From contig NC_083346.1 in NCBI RefSeq assembly GCF_019175385.1, positions 248,001-312,000 of the forward strand: 64,000 nt of DNA, given 5' to 3'. Below are positions 45,205 through 57,600 of this stretch, one piece after another; the first letter of the stretch is position 1, and each line of letters opens with the position of its first letter. Source of the stretch: Lycium barbarum (lineage: Eukaryota; Streptophyta; Magnoliopsida; Solanales; Solanaceae). The notes beneath the pieces were generated by a model. That model did not search any database. It saw nothing but the letters and a program-made list of their open reading frames with translations, and had not been told where the DNA came from. Position numbers and translations under genes: made by a program.

Positions 45205-46554
45205 CATAGTATGGCATTAGATTCGAGTAAATATTTTCCTAAGCAAATACTATTTGCCTTTTCGGGCGTCACAGAGTAGGAGCATCAGTCCCAGTGGAGC
45301 AAGCACTTTAGAGGCATGCCAGATTTGATTTTAATATAATTACATTTCTGACGAGGAAGAGTTTTAAAAAAAAAAAAAGTATATAGTAGTTACCTTAGAA
45401 AAAATGTTACATAAACAAGTAGTCTCCTAATAAAGTTATAGCACCTTGACTTAAATCACTGACTTGAGAGGACATGAATTCAATTATTTTAGACAGGTAT
45501 ATCGAATTTGTTCTTGGAAGCTTGTGACTTATATTTATGTGTCTTTATCTTGGAACGACTTTTATAAAAGATCTAATATGATATTGTAAGATATTACGAT
45601 TGGGAATGTTTATGGGTTCAACAATAATTTAGGCCTGTAAAATCTCTATCTCCTTATGGTCATGCATACGTATAGGGCACAAAAAGTAATCATACTTAAA
45701 TATTTGTTAATTACTAATTTTTTCCTAATCCCCATGCTCTATTTTAGTATAATCATATTTAATCATTTTAAAAAATAATTAAATACAACTTCATTCTCTT
45801 TAAGCAGTACAAGAATTATAAAATTAATATGAGAAGACAAAAGAGAGAATGAAAGAACAAAGTCAGCTCAAACTCAGATTTTATTAGGACTCTTTTTTAC
45901 TTTATAATTTTTTTTTCAGATAGATATTCAATTCATTTAATTTATAAACCTTTTGTTCTTTTGTGTTTCTCATTTCATACTCGATGTCACTCGATTAATT
46001 CAAATTTACGAAAGCCATGTACCAAAAAAAAAATCTATACTCAGAACTCAGACTCTAATATTTTTATTATCTCACTGCAACCTTTGATGGCTCGATTTTC
46101 TTATTAATATCACAAACCCAATACTTCCTAAGAGAAGTTGTTTTTTAGAGAAGGAAAAACAGAAATTAAAGATTATGTAACATACCAATATGATGAAAGA
46201 GACCCTGGTCCCCGGGTGAAAGAACTGTTTCTGCTGCTTATTTTCTTTTTGTAATATTTTAATTTGACTTTTGAGAAAAGTAGTGGCATTTTCAATGGTA
46301 CATAAAATAACTATAAAAGGTGACGACTAAAAAAATAAAAAATATATGGATCAATCAAAATGTGGAAAAGTGGGGCTCGGGCAAGCGTGTGATTCTCACG
46401 TGCCATATTGGTACTGACACACTCTTTACCCATTCTGACAATAAAGTAACTACGATGTACACGTGGTTCTTCATTTGGGACCCACCAACAGTTCCACGTA
46501 GGATTATGCACCCACTTGTAACATAACAGAAAATTGAACGGCGTTAATGTTTTA
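45205..46554. other. Intergenic
   Basis: No gene recognised. It contains part of a G-box cluster: CACGTG-type cores near 46397 and 46462. Confidence 0.45.
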
Positions 46555-46774
46555 CTCCCACCGTTCACTTTTACTTGCTCAATATTCACTTTTAGCATAT
46601 CAAGATAAGACAATTTATTTTTTTCTATTTTATCCATAGTATTAATTACTTATTTCAAATTATTTTTGAAATTCAATTAAAATATGCACCAATTAATATG
46701 AATATATTGGTAAATTATACAATTTATTTATTATTTTTTAAATAACGTGAAAAGTTTAAAGTGAACGGAGATAG
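46555..46774. mobile_element. Stowaway-like MITE
   Basis: 220 bp with inverted ends CTCCCACCGTTCACTTTTA and AAAGTGAACGGAGATAG and TA flanks (46553-46554, 46775-46776). Confidence 0.75.
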
Positions 46775-48298
46775 TAATTATTTTTGCTCCATGACTTTAC
46801 TAGTGAGCTGTGTCTTCAACGTTTAGTTGATCGTTAATTAAGACACGTGTAAAGAGGAGCACGTGTGCTGCGGGACCCACGGTCTTCATTGTTCGGTCAA
46901 TCAGAAAAAACATAGGAATCAACGTTTTAACTTACTTAAAATGTTCGCCACGTAAGAGTAATGAAAACTTATTTTTTGAACATGGTGCTCCACTAGCAGT
47001 GAAGTGATTTGATACTCTATAGAAAATGAAAAAGAATATTGATTAGCCTACCCTTTTTAATAAGTTATAATTTCCTGATTTTTCCCCTTATCTTTTAAAT
47101 TTCTTGTTTGAGTTACTATTTCTTGTTTGAGAAGAACAAAAACTCATGTATGGTAATCTTAAGTTATTATTTCTTGACGCTTCTTACTTAAGTTCGCGAT
47201 ACATACCTTTTGTCCTTTTTAACGGTGGATACAAATTGGATACATTAATATTTTCAAAATGTTTTAACTATGTAACGTGAATACAATTAGATTTGCCTAA
47301 ATGCGTGTCTGAAGATCAATATATATAATAAAGCTTGGCATGAAGTAAATGATGTAGCACGTCTTTAAGATCACCGTTCCTATTTATTTATTTTCTCATT
47401 TTTTTGGCTTTTTATCTTCTTCCTTCCTTCATTGTCTTATTTTTAAAATAGCTCAAAAACTCTCTTAAGTTAGACTAATTAGCTTTCCTCATTCCGCTAC
47501 AATGGTATCTTTTCAGATACATAATTTTTTTTCATAAAATTTCAGTGACAACACCTTCATAATTAGCTTTGAATAGCACTAAATTCTACAAACATAAAAC
47601 AATCATAAACTTTATGTCATACGTTGGCTCTTTCTACAATCCAAAGAGGGAATTTGAGGAGGCTAAAGCTATCTGTATTTTTAATTAAATTAAAGAGAGT
47701 TGCTAAATTGTCACACCAATTTGACTCAAATTTAGTCACACTTATGTAAAAATTACCATAACCTCTATTGTACAATTTTAAATTAAGATAAACTTTGAGA
47801 AGAAAAGATAGATATGACATTAAGTAAGCATAAATTATTAAATTTGACCTAAATAGTCATCTGAATTTACCTCATTTGGATCATTGTGGCCAAAATAGTG
47901 TGGCAAAAAGACCTTATTGTTAAAGTTGATAATTAATGAGTATAAATATCTATGTTTCTTGATCTTATCCCTCCCTCCCAATAGCAAGAACATTTTACTA
48001 TTGGTGCAGTTTCTTTTTTGTCAAATGAGGGAGGTAAATTAAAGTGTTCCTCAAAGGAGCCTTTTAATTCTTTCTACATGAAACTTTGTTCATGTTTTTT
48101 AAGGTTTTGATCGACTTCTACATGTTCCATGGTAACATAAAGCTATATTATTGCCCCCCAGTCTCTCATGAGTTCTTCTATCATATATTAATTTTAAATT
48201 ATTTTCATTTCGCTGTTTCCTGAGAGAGTGTATTTTAATTTTAAAAATTGTATGTTCTACCCTGATCTGTTTCACCTCAAGTATACATATTTCATTCC
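46775..48298. other. Intergenic
   Basis: AT-rich. Two ACACGTGT / CACGTGTG sites at about 46842-46866. No gene recognised. Confidence 0.45.
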
Positions 48299-48650
48299 AT
48301 GGTTCTTGTTTTAGATGTTATTTGTGTTGATAATTCTGAAAAGACAACGGAGCATGCAATTCTTTTGGCCTATGGTAAGTGCACATGATTCTTAATATGA
48401 AATGTGTCTTTGATTTTTTAACAGAAGTAGAGACAAATGAGTAATGGTGGTCGCTGGTAAGGCAAGTTAACCACTGGAAAGTTCTTACAACAATTTATTT
48501 ATCAATTCTTTTCTTATCTTCCATGTTTTATGTCTTATTGGTCTTCTTATAATTTAGTGAGCAGAATCCTGAGGTAGAGTATGTGAATGTCCTATGGTTG
48601 ATGCGTGATGGGCAGTTAAGCCGAGATAGTTATAGCTTTTGCAGAGGTAA
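48299..48650 (+). pseudogene. Possible RPN10-like fragment
   Basis: ATG at 48299 opens a 25-codon stretch MVL...VICVDNSE resembling the N terminus of the proteasome ubiquitin receptor RPN10 (VWA domain), ending at a good donor CTATG|GTAAGT (48374). At 48558-48610, after AATTTAG, comes QNPE...VNVLWLM, reminiscent of the NPEN..GVLTM segment that follows in RPN10. The two pieces do not join in one open frame and the rest of the protein is missing. It is at best a decayed fragment; chance similarity is possible. Confidence 0.35.
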
Positions 48651-50402
48651 ATTAACACATTTTCACCATTAATTTGTTTTCGGATGACGGTTTTACTAAT
48701 ATAATTGTAAAGCATAAGTTTCTCTAATTTCATGTCCATATACATAATTATGGTAATGGCACCTCTCTTAAGCCAAGAAAAAATCGTCCATTCTTTTCAT
48801 TTAACCTATCTTTAAAATCCTAAAAATCTATATCAAGTAAATAGCTGGAGTATTTGTCTCTAAAAGTGTGTCTTGATTCTTTTCCTAGGTCTTCCCTATC
48901 TAAAGTTTATTTCTAATTAATATTTAAGAACGCAAGCAATTTTATTTTAACAAATGTGGGATGGCTATTTTAAAATTGATTATCGTAATGATTTAATAAA
49001 ACTAATTTGCGTAATAAACGCTAAAAAAGAAGCCATTTTCTTTTTCCTCATTTCCCCCCGAACCATCATCTTTCTATTAATATGTTGTCATGTAGTTTCA
49101 AAGTGGTACTTGGAAAGATTAGTCTAAGAAATTTAATTAATTTTAAAATTTCGTTAGTTCTTTTTCCATTCCTTAACTTTTTGTTTTATTTAATATATTA
49201 TATATAGAATTTGACAGTTCGTCGCTTAGATAATATTGATATGATAATTAAGTAATTACGTACTTACGAGTCTGTAAACATTTTTTTTCTTTTGCACATG
49301 CATATTTCTCTATATATTTGCCTTTTTATTATGTACAAATGGACTAATATATTGTTTTCTTATACAATTTTTGGGTATATCAAAGAAGGTTTAAATTAAG
49401 GAGTCCTAAAATATACATGTTTGAACTAATTTTATATTTTATACGCACAAAGCACGGTTCATTCAATAGTTATTATATAAGAGCAGGGACACTTTATTTC
49501 CTCAAACCAATAACCACCTTTCGCCTAGCACTAACCTTCTCGTTTCTCGACAGTGGCAAATGTACATTATACGAAGAGGTGTCTACATAAAAAACATTTA
49601 CTAAATATGTATACAAAATACATAAAACAATATATAGATATAATTTTAAAAAATGACACCACTAGATACAAAATGTTCCATGGCCCACCTGACAAGCTAG
49701 CACTTGCAACTTGGCTTGACTTCTATCTTCGCTCCTTCGTTGAAGCAACTTGTTTTTGACTAATCTTTGATTCTTTGGTATGAAAACATGATGGTTGTAA
49801 AGGATTGAACTCTTGACCTCTTAAAAAAAAACATCACTTAAACAATGAACCAAAGCTTATTGTAATTAACTATAGAGAAAACAACTAGTACTAATTAACT
49901 GATTTTTTTTTATTTTTTTGTTTGGTTCTTTTTCTTAAATGTTGATATTGCTTGTAAAAAATTCTGAATGAGTCACTGTTATTTTAGGACTAACAAGTGG
50001 TACTATAGGAATATTCACATGTTGTTCGTCGATTATGCCTCTATGCTTAAACTTTGGCCCTGACTCAACCCTTGGATTTTTTGGGCATTAGATTCTCAAT
50101 CACTATACCAAAAGATAACCCAACAGGGAGTGCTTGAAAAGTGATAAGAATGAACAAGTATAACCAAACAGAAGGGAATGCATTTATATAGACAAGAAGT
50201 GCATGTACGTTGAGTGATATATTTTCCTGAGGGAATTGGTCCCGTATTGTATTGAGTTGACAAAGTCGTAGTAGACAGGAAGATGGCTAAGGGCCTCTCG
50301 TTCTTAATTTAGTGGTGGGACTGCGACTTTATTCACCGGACAAGTAGTAGCGTTGATTTTTCAGCACTCGCACGGTTAATTGCACATGTGTACACATCTT
50401 CT

Positions 50403-50442
<40 letters not shown>

Positions 50443-50480
50443 TTTTCTAGCTATCCGGTATTCGGTATCTGCATCGGAAA
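48651..50480. other. Intergenic
   Basis: AT-rich with a (TA)n run at 50406-50439. The 68-codon frame at 49553 shows no family features. No gene called. Confidence 0.45.
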
Positions 50481-50629
50481 CCGATCAGGGGCGGATTTAG
50501 CAAGGGTCTAGCCGTCTAGGGTTGTCATCCCGACACTGCTTCGTTGAATTTTCTTACTAAAAATATGCATATAAATAATAAGCAAGAACTTAATAGAACA
50601 TACACTTTGATGGTGACACCACTTGACAT

Positions 50630-50720
50630 ATGAAGCTTCTTAGCGCAGTGGTTGAGCTTTACTTTTCGGTATACCAATTCGCGAGTTTGACCCTCAGTGG
50701 TTGCTTAATTTTTTGAAACT
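50630..50720 (+). mobile_element. SINE-like fragment
   Basis: TTAGCGCAGTGGTTGAGC resembles a tRNA A box region, and GCGAGTTTGACCCTC a B box about 40 bp on. No tail or duplication found. Confidence 0.3.
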
Positions 50721-50919
50721 TCACCTCAGTTTACAAAAAGATAGAGGTCAGTTCCTATCTCACAATTAGTAGTACAAACAAAACCATTAAACCCGAAATT
50801 ACTTTAATACGATAATCCAAACGGGAGTTATTATTATTACAAAAATATTTGTAAATGAGGTTTTTTTAAGATGATTTATAATCATAGTTGTTTTATGCTT
50901 AAATTCTTCCATGGTGTAT

Positions 50920-51686
50920 GTTATTCGCGGATGACATAGTCCTAATTGACGAGACTCGCAACAGAGTTAATGCTAAGCTGGAGGTTGGAGACAAACTCTA
51001 GAATCGAAAGGGTTCAAGTTGAGTAGGACCAAGACAGAGTACTTGGAGTGCAAGTTCAGCGATATAGTGCATGAGGCTAACGTGGAAGTGAAGCTTGGCA
51101 CCCAGGTCATACAGAAGATAGATAGTTTCAAGTATCTTGGGTCTATTATACAAGGAAATGGGGAGATTGATGATGACGTCACACACCGTATTGGTGCAGG
51201 GTGGATGAAATGGAGGCTTGCATCCGGAGTGTTGTGCGATAAGAAGGTGCCACCAAAACTCAAAGGTAAGTTCTACAAAGTGGTGGTTAGGTTGACTATG
51301 TTGTATGGGGCGGAGTGTTGGCCAGTCAAGAAGTCTCACGTTCAGAAGATGAAAGTGGCGGAAATGAGAATGCTGTGATGGATGTGTGGGAACACTAGGA
51401 GCGATAGGATTAGGAATGAAGTTATCCGAGATAAGGTAGGAGTAGCTTCAATGGACGACAAGATGCGGGAAGCGAAGTTGAGATGATTTGGGCATGTGAT
51501 GCGGAGAGACACAAATGCCCCAGTGCGAAGGTGCGAGAGGCTGGCTATGGCTTCAGAAGAGGTAGAGGTAGGCCGAAGAAGCATTGGGGAGAGGTGATTA
51601 GACAGGACATGGCGCATCTTCAGCTTACAGAGGACATGACCTTAGATAGGAGGGTATGGAGGACTCAGATTAGGGTAGAAGGCTAG
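50920..51686 (+). pseudogene. LINE reverse transcriptase C-terminal part
   Basis: Encodes FADDIVLIDET, then [40 protein letters not shown], and FGHVMRRD...GRGRPKKHWGEVIRQD at the C-terminal end. These are the thumb and C-terminal regions of RTE-clade LINE polymerases. It has stops near 50998, 51376 and 51484 and a frameshift around 51540. It lacks the endonuclease and most of the RT, so it is inactive. Confidence 0.85.
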
Positions 51687-51870
51687 TAGGTAGTCGCGTT
51701 TATCCTTTCTTGCGAGTAGGTGCATTGATCTTTAGTTTCTTGCCCCTTGATTTGTGCAAGTATCTGTTTGCACATAATAGTTTATCATAGCTTATTCACT
51801 TTCGTTGTTTTCATTTTCATAATTGCTTTGAATTGTTTACCCATATCTAACCTTTCCTATGCTTTTTCTT

Positions 51871-51987
51871 GAGCCGAGGGTCTTCCGGAAACAGCCTCCC
51901 TACCTACGATAGGGGTAAGGTCCGCGTACAATCTACCCTCCCCAGACCCCATATTGTGGGACTCACTGGGTACGTTGTTGTTGTTGC
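51871..51987 (+). repeat. LINE 3' end shared with TS SINE tails
   Basis: GAGCCGAGGGTCTTCCGGAA...CCCCATATTGTGGGACTCAC...TTGTTGTTGTTG. It matches the tails at 8205-8316, 18785-18892, 24554-24669 and (reverse) 54331-54440. Confidence 0.8.
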
Positions 51988-52274
51988 TTTATGCTTAAAT
52001 TCTTATGATATGAACTGTGGTTTCATTTTGTTCATTTTTTACTCTTTTGAAATGTAGCGGTGGATCCAAGATTTCATCTTCATGAGCTCAAAATTTAAGA
52101 TTCTTAGTGTTAAACTCATTATATTCACGGATTTTTACACATAAATTATGCTCCACGCTGAAAGTGTTGAGTTTAGATGAAACCGGTGCAACAACAACGC
52201 ATCGCCTCTATTAAAATGTCGACACTGCTGCCACTGAGTCCGACTATATTCGGATCCCGCATTCCAGGGCCCAT

Positions 52275-52584
52275 CACTACAAGAAAGTATAGAAATGATA
52301 ACAAAAAATTTAATGTTTGGCAACAACTTAGTTTATTGTTGGCAAATGAACTTTTTTGTTGCCAAAGAATTTAATTTTGTTACCATAATATTGATTATTG
52401 TTGCAAAAATCACTTTTGGCAACAAAAAAAAAAAAGTTGTTGCACGTTGTTGCAATAACAGCCATTGGGAAAAGTCTATGCAACAAAAGAAAAAAAAATT
52501 GTTGCCAAAAGTACTTTTTGCTACAATAATCAATCTATGACAACAAAAATAATTTTGTTACCAAATATATTTTTTCTTGTAGTG
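52275..52584. mobile_element. Miniature CACTA element
   Basis: 310 bp with ends CACTACAAGAAA / TTTCTTGTAGTG and TSD CAT (52272-52274, 52585-52587). The interior consists of repeats around GGCAACAA and its complement. No coding capacity. Confidence 0.9.
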
Positions 52585-52587
52585 CAT

Positions 52588-54330
52588 TTTTGGAGACAAC
52601 GCTTCCAATAAGAATTTTCATTCCCAAGACTCAAATTCATTTTTTTTTATCGTTTCTCATTCGGTGTTCTATATTCATCTTAAAATTTACTTAATTCGGA
52701 TTTATATCGCATAATTATGACTATTAAAAGTGAAATCACTCTCTACCATAATTTTTTCCTTCACAAAATTTGAACCTGAGAAGAATCCTATTTATCTTAT
52801 CACGACTGTTAGTGCGATACCCATGATTAATCGTGATGGTGTCACCAAGTCTTTCAGTGCTTTCTTCACCCCATTTACACGACAAGTTCTTTCATTTTCA
52901 TGTACTTAAAATATTTAACATTATATATTACTGCAATCTTTAGAATTCAAATTCACTAACTAATTCAGTTCAACCAGTATAGTTATTCAGTATTTATCCA
53001 GCATCACTAATATCACATGTGTGACAAATTTTCGTGCCTAATCAAATATCAATCATATACAAGTGTTTGGCTCAATACACAAAAGCTACTAAAGCAAGTG
53101 TTTTAGTTTTAGGCCCCTAAAATTTTAAGGCTCCATTTTTCAATAGTTACTAAAAGTAAAGTTATGTGTGTAGATTTTTTTTTTTTTAAATATTGAATTA
53201 AGTTAGAAAATAGTTCATTGTGGTAGTCTAATATGCTAAGCAAGCTATTCCAAGAAACAAACGTCCCAAGTTTAAATAATGTCCAATACTTTTAAGTTTA
53301 ACTATCAAGTCTGCTGAAATAAGATCATTCTTCATTATTTGAGCTTGCACTAATTTCTTTTTACTAGATGTATACAATCTCACACGCATGTTTAACAACA
53401 ATATATATGTGATTTTAAAATATTTCTACAAAATTGACATCAGATGCACGTAAGAGAGCGAGCAGGTTGCACATGAGGCGCTTGCCCCTACGCCGCACGC
53501 CGAAGCTAATTTTATTAAATATACTTAAGACCTCTTATTAAAATTTGACTTTAGTCTACTAATTCTATTGAACTGCTCCTAATTATATGAGTATATAATA
53601 TACGAATAAATTTAGGGGCTGATTGGTTGCGGGTTTATATGAATTCATTATTTTTTGTCCAGATCCATATATCTATAAATATGTACAATTATATTTATAT
53701 CATCCATACCATTGATGTACCAGTTTTATCGATCACTTTCAAGTTTCATCTCACGTCCTTCTCTTTTCTTCACTTAATTAAATTCTCTTCTATTGTCCCG
53801 TTGACGTACCAAAACGAACAATGAAGGTCAACCAAAAAAAAAAAAAAGGAAGCAAGAAGTAAATTGTCTTGTTCATGTATATTACATTGTTATTAATTAA
53901 GTTGTTGATACTACTTCTTTTTTTTCCCCCTTTTTTTATTTCAGAAGAGAGCGTAATTTTGATCTTATTGTAATTTTCGTCAAGCCTATTCTTTAATTTT
54001 GATCTCATGCTTGTAGTAGATCTGTAATGTAAATAGCAACAATTGATAGATTGTATCATAATTTCTAAGTACTAAAAGAGTAGGAAAGTTCATGAATTGG
54101 ATAACAGCTGGAAGTGGAAAGTTTTTGGAAGAAACTCCATGTAGTGTTGTGATAGAAAATGACACAACAGTTTAACGCTTTAATTTTTTGTTTCAACTCC
54201 GTGACATCACAGTAATGTATATATTGCATTTACTAATAGATTGCTATTACTCTCAGTCTCAAATTAGTTGTCATGTTTCGATTCTCAAAAGTTAATTATA
54301 CTTATCTTCGAAGCTAAACTTGATTAGATC
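52588..54330. other. Intergenic
   Basis: No gene recognised. Short frames (53627-53824, 53790-54059) have no family features. Confidence 0.45.
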
Positions 54331-54440
54331 AACAACATACTCAGTGTAGTCTCACAAAGTGGGTTTGAGGAGGATCGAGTGCATGCAGACCTTACCCCTA
54401 CCTTGGAGATAGAAAAATTGTTTCTGATAGACCTTCGGCT
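54331..54440 (-). mobile_element. TS/RTE 3' tail, reverse orientation
   Basis: On the minus strand: GAGCCGAAGGTCTATCAGAA ... CCCCTACC-like and ACCCACTTTGTGAGACTACAC ... ATGTTGTTG. No RT or tRNA head is attached. Confidence 0.7.
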
Positions 54441-57379
54441 CATAATAAAGCAATAATAAAGCAGGTCAAAACTTAATTAGATCAATTCAATATTTTATAA
54501 TTAAAATTTAGACATTCAAAAATTATATAAAAAGTACTATAGATTGCAATGTTTCTCATGTTAATTTCGTGAAAGAAAAAAAAATTAAAATGTTGGTCAA
54601 TTTGACAAATAGTGAAACATGACCACTAATTTTGAACGAGAAAGTAGTAGAACTTTAGCTCGAAATTATACTTGCATTATGTCCACATTAATTGGACATA
54701 ATGTCAACATCAACCATTCATGGAAATATCATAAAGCCCATATGTAGTTAGCAGTGTTTTTGTTTCAGTATAGTGCGACAGATTTCAAGATTTAAAATTT
54801 ATAAATTTTTATATAATAAAAAATACGTCTAAAATTAAATATTTATAAATATTTAATAAAACTTTTAATACATACGGATAATTTGGACGGCAGCTACTGA
54901 AATCTCGTAAATCGTAAACTCTAATTTGGATCTGCCACAATTTCAATAGTATGATGTACCCATATATTTTTAGCATATATGATGAAGTGGTCCGGAATAT
55001 ATAGTAATTGCTGCCTCCAGTGTCCACACGTGTTTGAAGGAAATGGAAAGGGAACTCATTAGCAATTCCTCAAAATTTCAATCTTTTCTACTACCATAAT
55101 GTAGAATAATAATGAGCGATAAAAGATTAAGAAAGAACCCTTTTCTTTAAAAGTTTTGGTCTTCCAATGGGAACTAAAATGGAGATGGGGTGAATATATT
55201 ATGAGATTTCAAGGTCAAATCTTAATAAATATAAAAAGTCTATATGTTCGAGTCCCAGTGGACAAAATTACATCATACTTAGATAAGTGATAGATAGCAT
55301 ATATCTGATGAAATTAATCGAAGCATATATATAATGACCCAAATACTATCATCATAAAACAACAATAGAAGGAGCTTTCCAAAACAAGAACGTAGTTTTT
55401 CTAATTTGAAAGGGAGGCAGCATTAAAGATGATTCCTATTAATTTAGTCCTAAAATTGATGTCTATTAACTTATATACTAGAATCTAATGTAAGAGCGTA
55501 ATGGTTGTAATTTCACTTTACAACTAACTAGTGAATGTGCCCGGTTATAAAAGATATATGTATATCAAAGAAATATTTTTCTTTTATAATAGTTGAGATA
55601 GAATTGATAAAACAAATCATGTATATTCATATGAAATAAAATTTCATTATATTGGTGAAATCACAAAATCTAATACTATATTTATTAGAATTAGGATTTA
55701 ATGACTGCATTTCATCATCAGATTTTCCGTAAAAAGTCTCATGTACACACGCGCATGTGGGATTCAAATGTTCAAGAGTACATTATATATTGTTACTAAG
55801 AATAGTAACACTACTATTTGATACAAGAAGAAAATTAAAATAAAAAACGAAATAACGTCAAGCTCGGCGAAAGCAAAACGTCTCTTAGTACTACTTGTGG
55901 GATCTATATAAATGTGAATTTTCTTATAGAGTTGATAAAGGCTGACGGATTAATGTATGAATCGCGATGAAATGATCCTTTTCTCAATTGGAATATCTAT
56001 CTATTTTTTTTTTTTTACCTTTTGTTATCGTAGAAAAATTACAAGTTATCATAAGTCAAAATTGGAATAGATATGTATGTATTATTGTACACAGAAGTAA
56101 AAAACATGCTAAAAGTATCTACTTATGTAATTTATTTTCCCATACAAAGAATTTCCAACAGAATAGTGAAGCTGAAGTTTGTGATTAGAATAACTTATTC
56201 GGCCTTTTAAAATACTATTTTCTTCAAACAACACGTCACCAACATAACAAATTCATAATATTATTAAGGCAACACGAAAAAAGCCAATTTCATATCAAGA
56301 AAATAAAATAGGTCGTTAAGGTTCGAATAGGAAAAGAAAAAAGATAACTATCTATCATGTAATTACCCTGTCATGTGTAGATCTTATTTCAAGAAATTCA
56401 ATACGTAGTATTCAACCTTCCATTGGTATTCCTACACCAATGACACCAAAAATGGGAGCTGGAAAAACACAATTTTTTGCATATTTAGTTAATCACAAGG
56501 TTTTAAAAAAAAAGTTTGAATTGATTCCCACAAATTTGAAGAAATAATTTCCCTTCTCTTTGATTACTAAAAATTTGATATCTGGCCATTGAATCTGCTC
56601 CTGGTAAGTCTCAGTTTCAGCTCATGCATACATCATACAATCATACAAATCAATTTGGTTTTTATATAGTGTATAAAAACATGCCACTGAATATGAAGAG
56701 TCATTTGATTACATTACACTCATTATTCATTTTAATATAGCATAGATCATAATACACGTCGCAACTGATGGTGAATTCTTCCAAAATCTTGCCGCCGCAA
56801 AATGCCTAAAATCATATAATATTCATCAGTTATTCAATCAAAATCGTTAACAGATTCGATAAAGAAACTACACTCAAACAATCAAAAATTAAAAAGAAAA
56901 ATATAATTTGGTAAAGAGATAAAGTTGTTGAAATCATCAATCTTCTGCTCGCAGTTCATAAAGATTATGACCAAGAGGAGATGTCGCATACAACTGATCA
57001 ATCAACCAAAGTTTTTGTCAACTATGTGAACTCACGACAACACACTTAAGAACTATTAGATCATTGCATGATTGGAAGAACAACTTCAACTTTTCATTTT
57101 CAATAACCTACTCCTATAAACCAATGAAAAGTAAGTTACTGAATGCAAATTAGAGTATGCATACACAAGATTGAGTTACAACCTATGTATAGTGCATAAA
57201 AAAGAATATCAAAAGAAATAGGAATTAATTGTCAATTCAATTGTGAGGTATTACATATCATTGTAATTAAGGTTACAACTATGAGAACCGGTTACGGGTC
57301 ACGAATAGCGTAGCAGTAGCGAAATAACAAGTATATAGGTCAAATATGTGTAATAAATAAAATTTAACACAGTGAAGCA
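54441..57379. other. Intergenic
   Basis: About 2.9 kb of AT-rich sequence with no recognised gene, RNA or defined repeat. Confidence 0.45.
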
Positions 57380-57600
57380 AATGAAAGAGATAGCTCAGTG
57401 GCTAAGGCTGTGCAACATGTGGTGACAGTGCAGGTTCGAATTTGGGCGAGCTCATTTAACGCTCATTGTTTTCCTAAAAATAGGCTCAAAATTTTTTTTT
57501 AAGTGACATTCGGGTTCGATCCAGGGTGACATGTAAGGGAAGCAGCAGTTGCAACCAACGTGCCCAAAAGGCACTTTCATTTGTTAGAATGCACAATTAA
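57380..57600 (+). mobile_element. tRNA-derived SINE (probable)
   Basis: GATAGCTCAGTGGCTAAGGC (A box) and CAGGTTCGAATTTGGG (B box, near 57431) look like a degenerate tRNA head. The body continues to about 57600. It has no tRNA cloverleaf of normal length, and the target duplication is not clear. Confidence 0.55.

Larger units (their letters stand above)
50910..51987 (+). mobile_element. RTE-type LINE, 5'-truncated
   Basis: Begins within a reverse transcriptase at the F-A-D-D motif (about 50927) and ends in (TTG)n at about 51975-51986. The insertion duplicated TTATGCTTAAATTCTT (about 50893-50908 and after 51987). The copy of the host repeat at about 59650-59675 is uninterrupted, an empty site. 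Confidence 0.85.
50829..52180. repeat. Dispersed repeat, copy 1 (interrupted by LINE)
   Basis: 50829-50908 and 51988-52180 match 59590-59790 and 63300-63395. The family is marked by AAGATGATTTATAATCATAG, TAGCGGTGGAT and CATAAATTATGCTCCACGC. I cannot assign it to a superfamily. Confidence 0.7.

Noticed and set aside
50973..51339. Minus-strand frames across the LINE
   Set aside because: Shadows of the plus-strand reverse transcriptase remnant.
52295..52540. 81-codon frame with Lys-rich runs
   Set aside because: Lies within the miniature CACTA and is generated by AACAAAA repeats.
57385..57450. Possible functional tRNA gene
   Set aside because: A/B boxes are present, but the stems do not form a normal cloverleaf by eye and the sequence continues as a SINE body.
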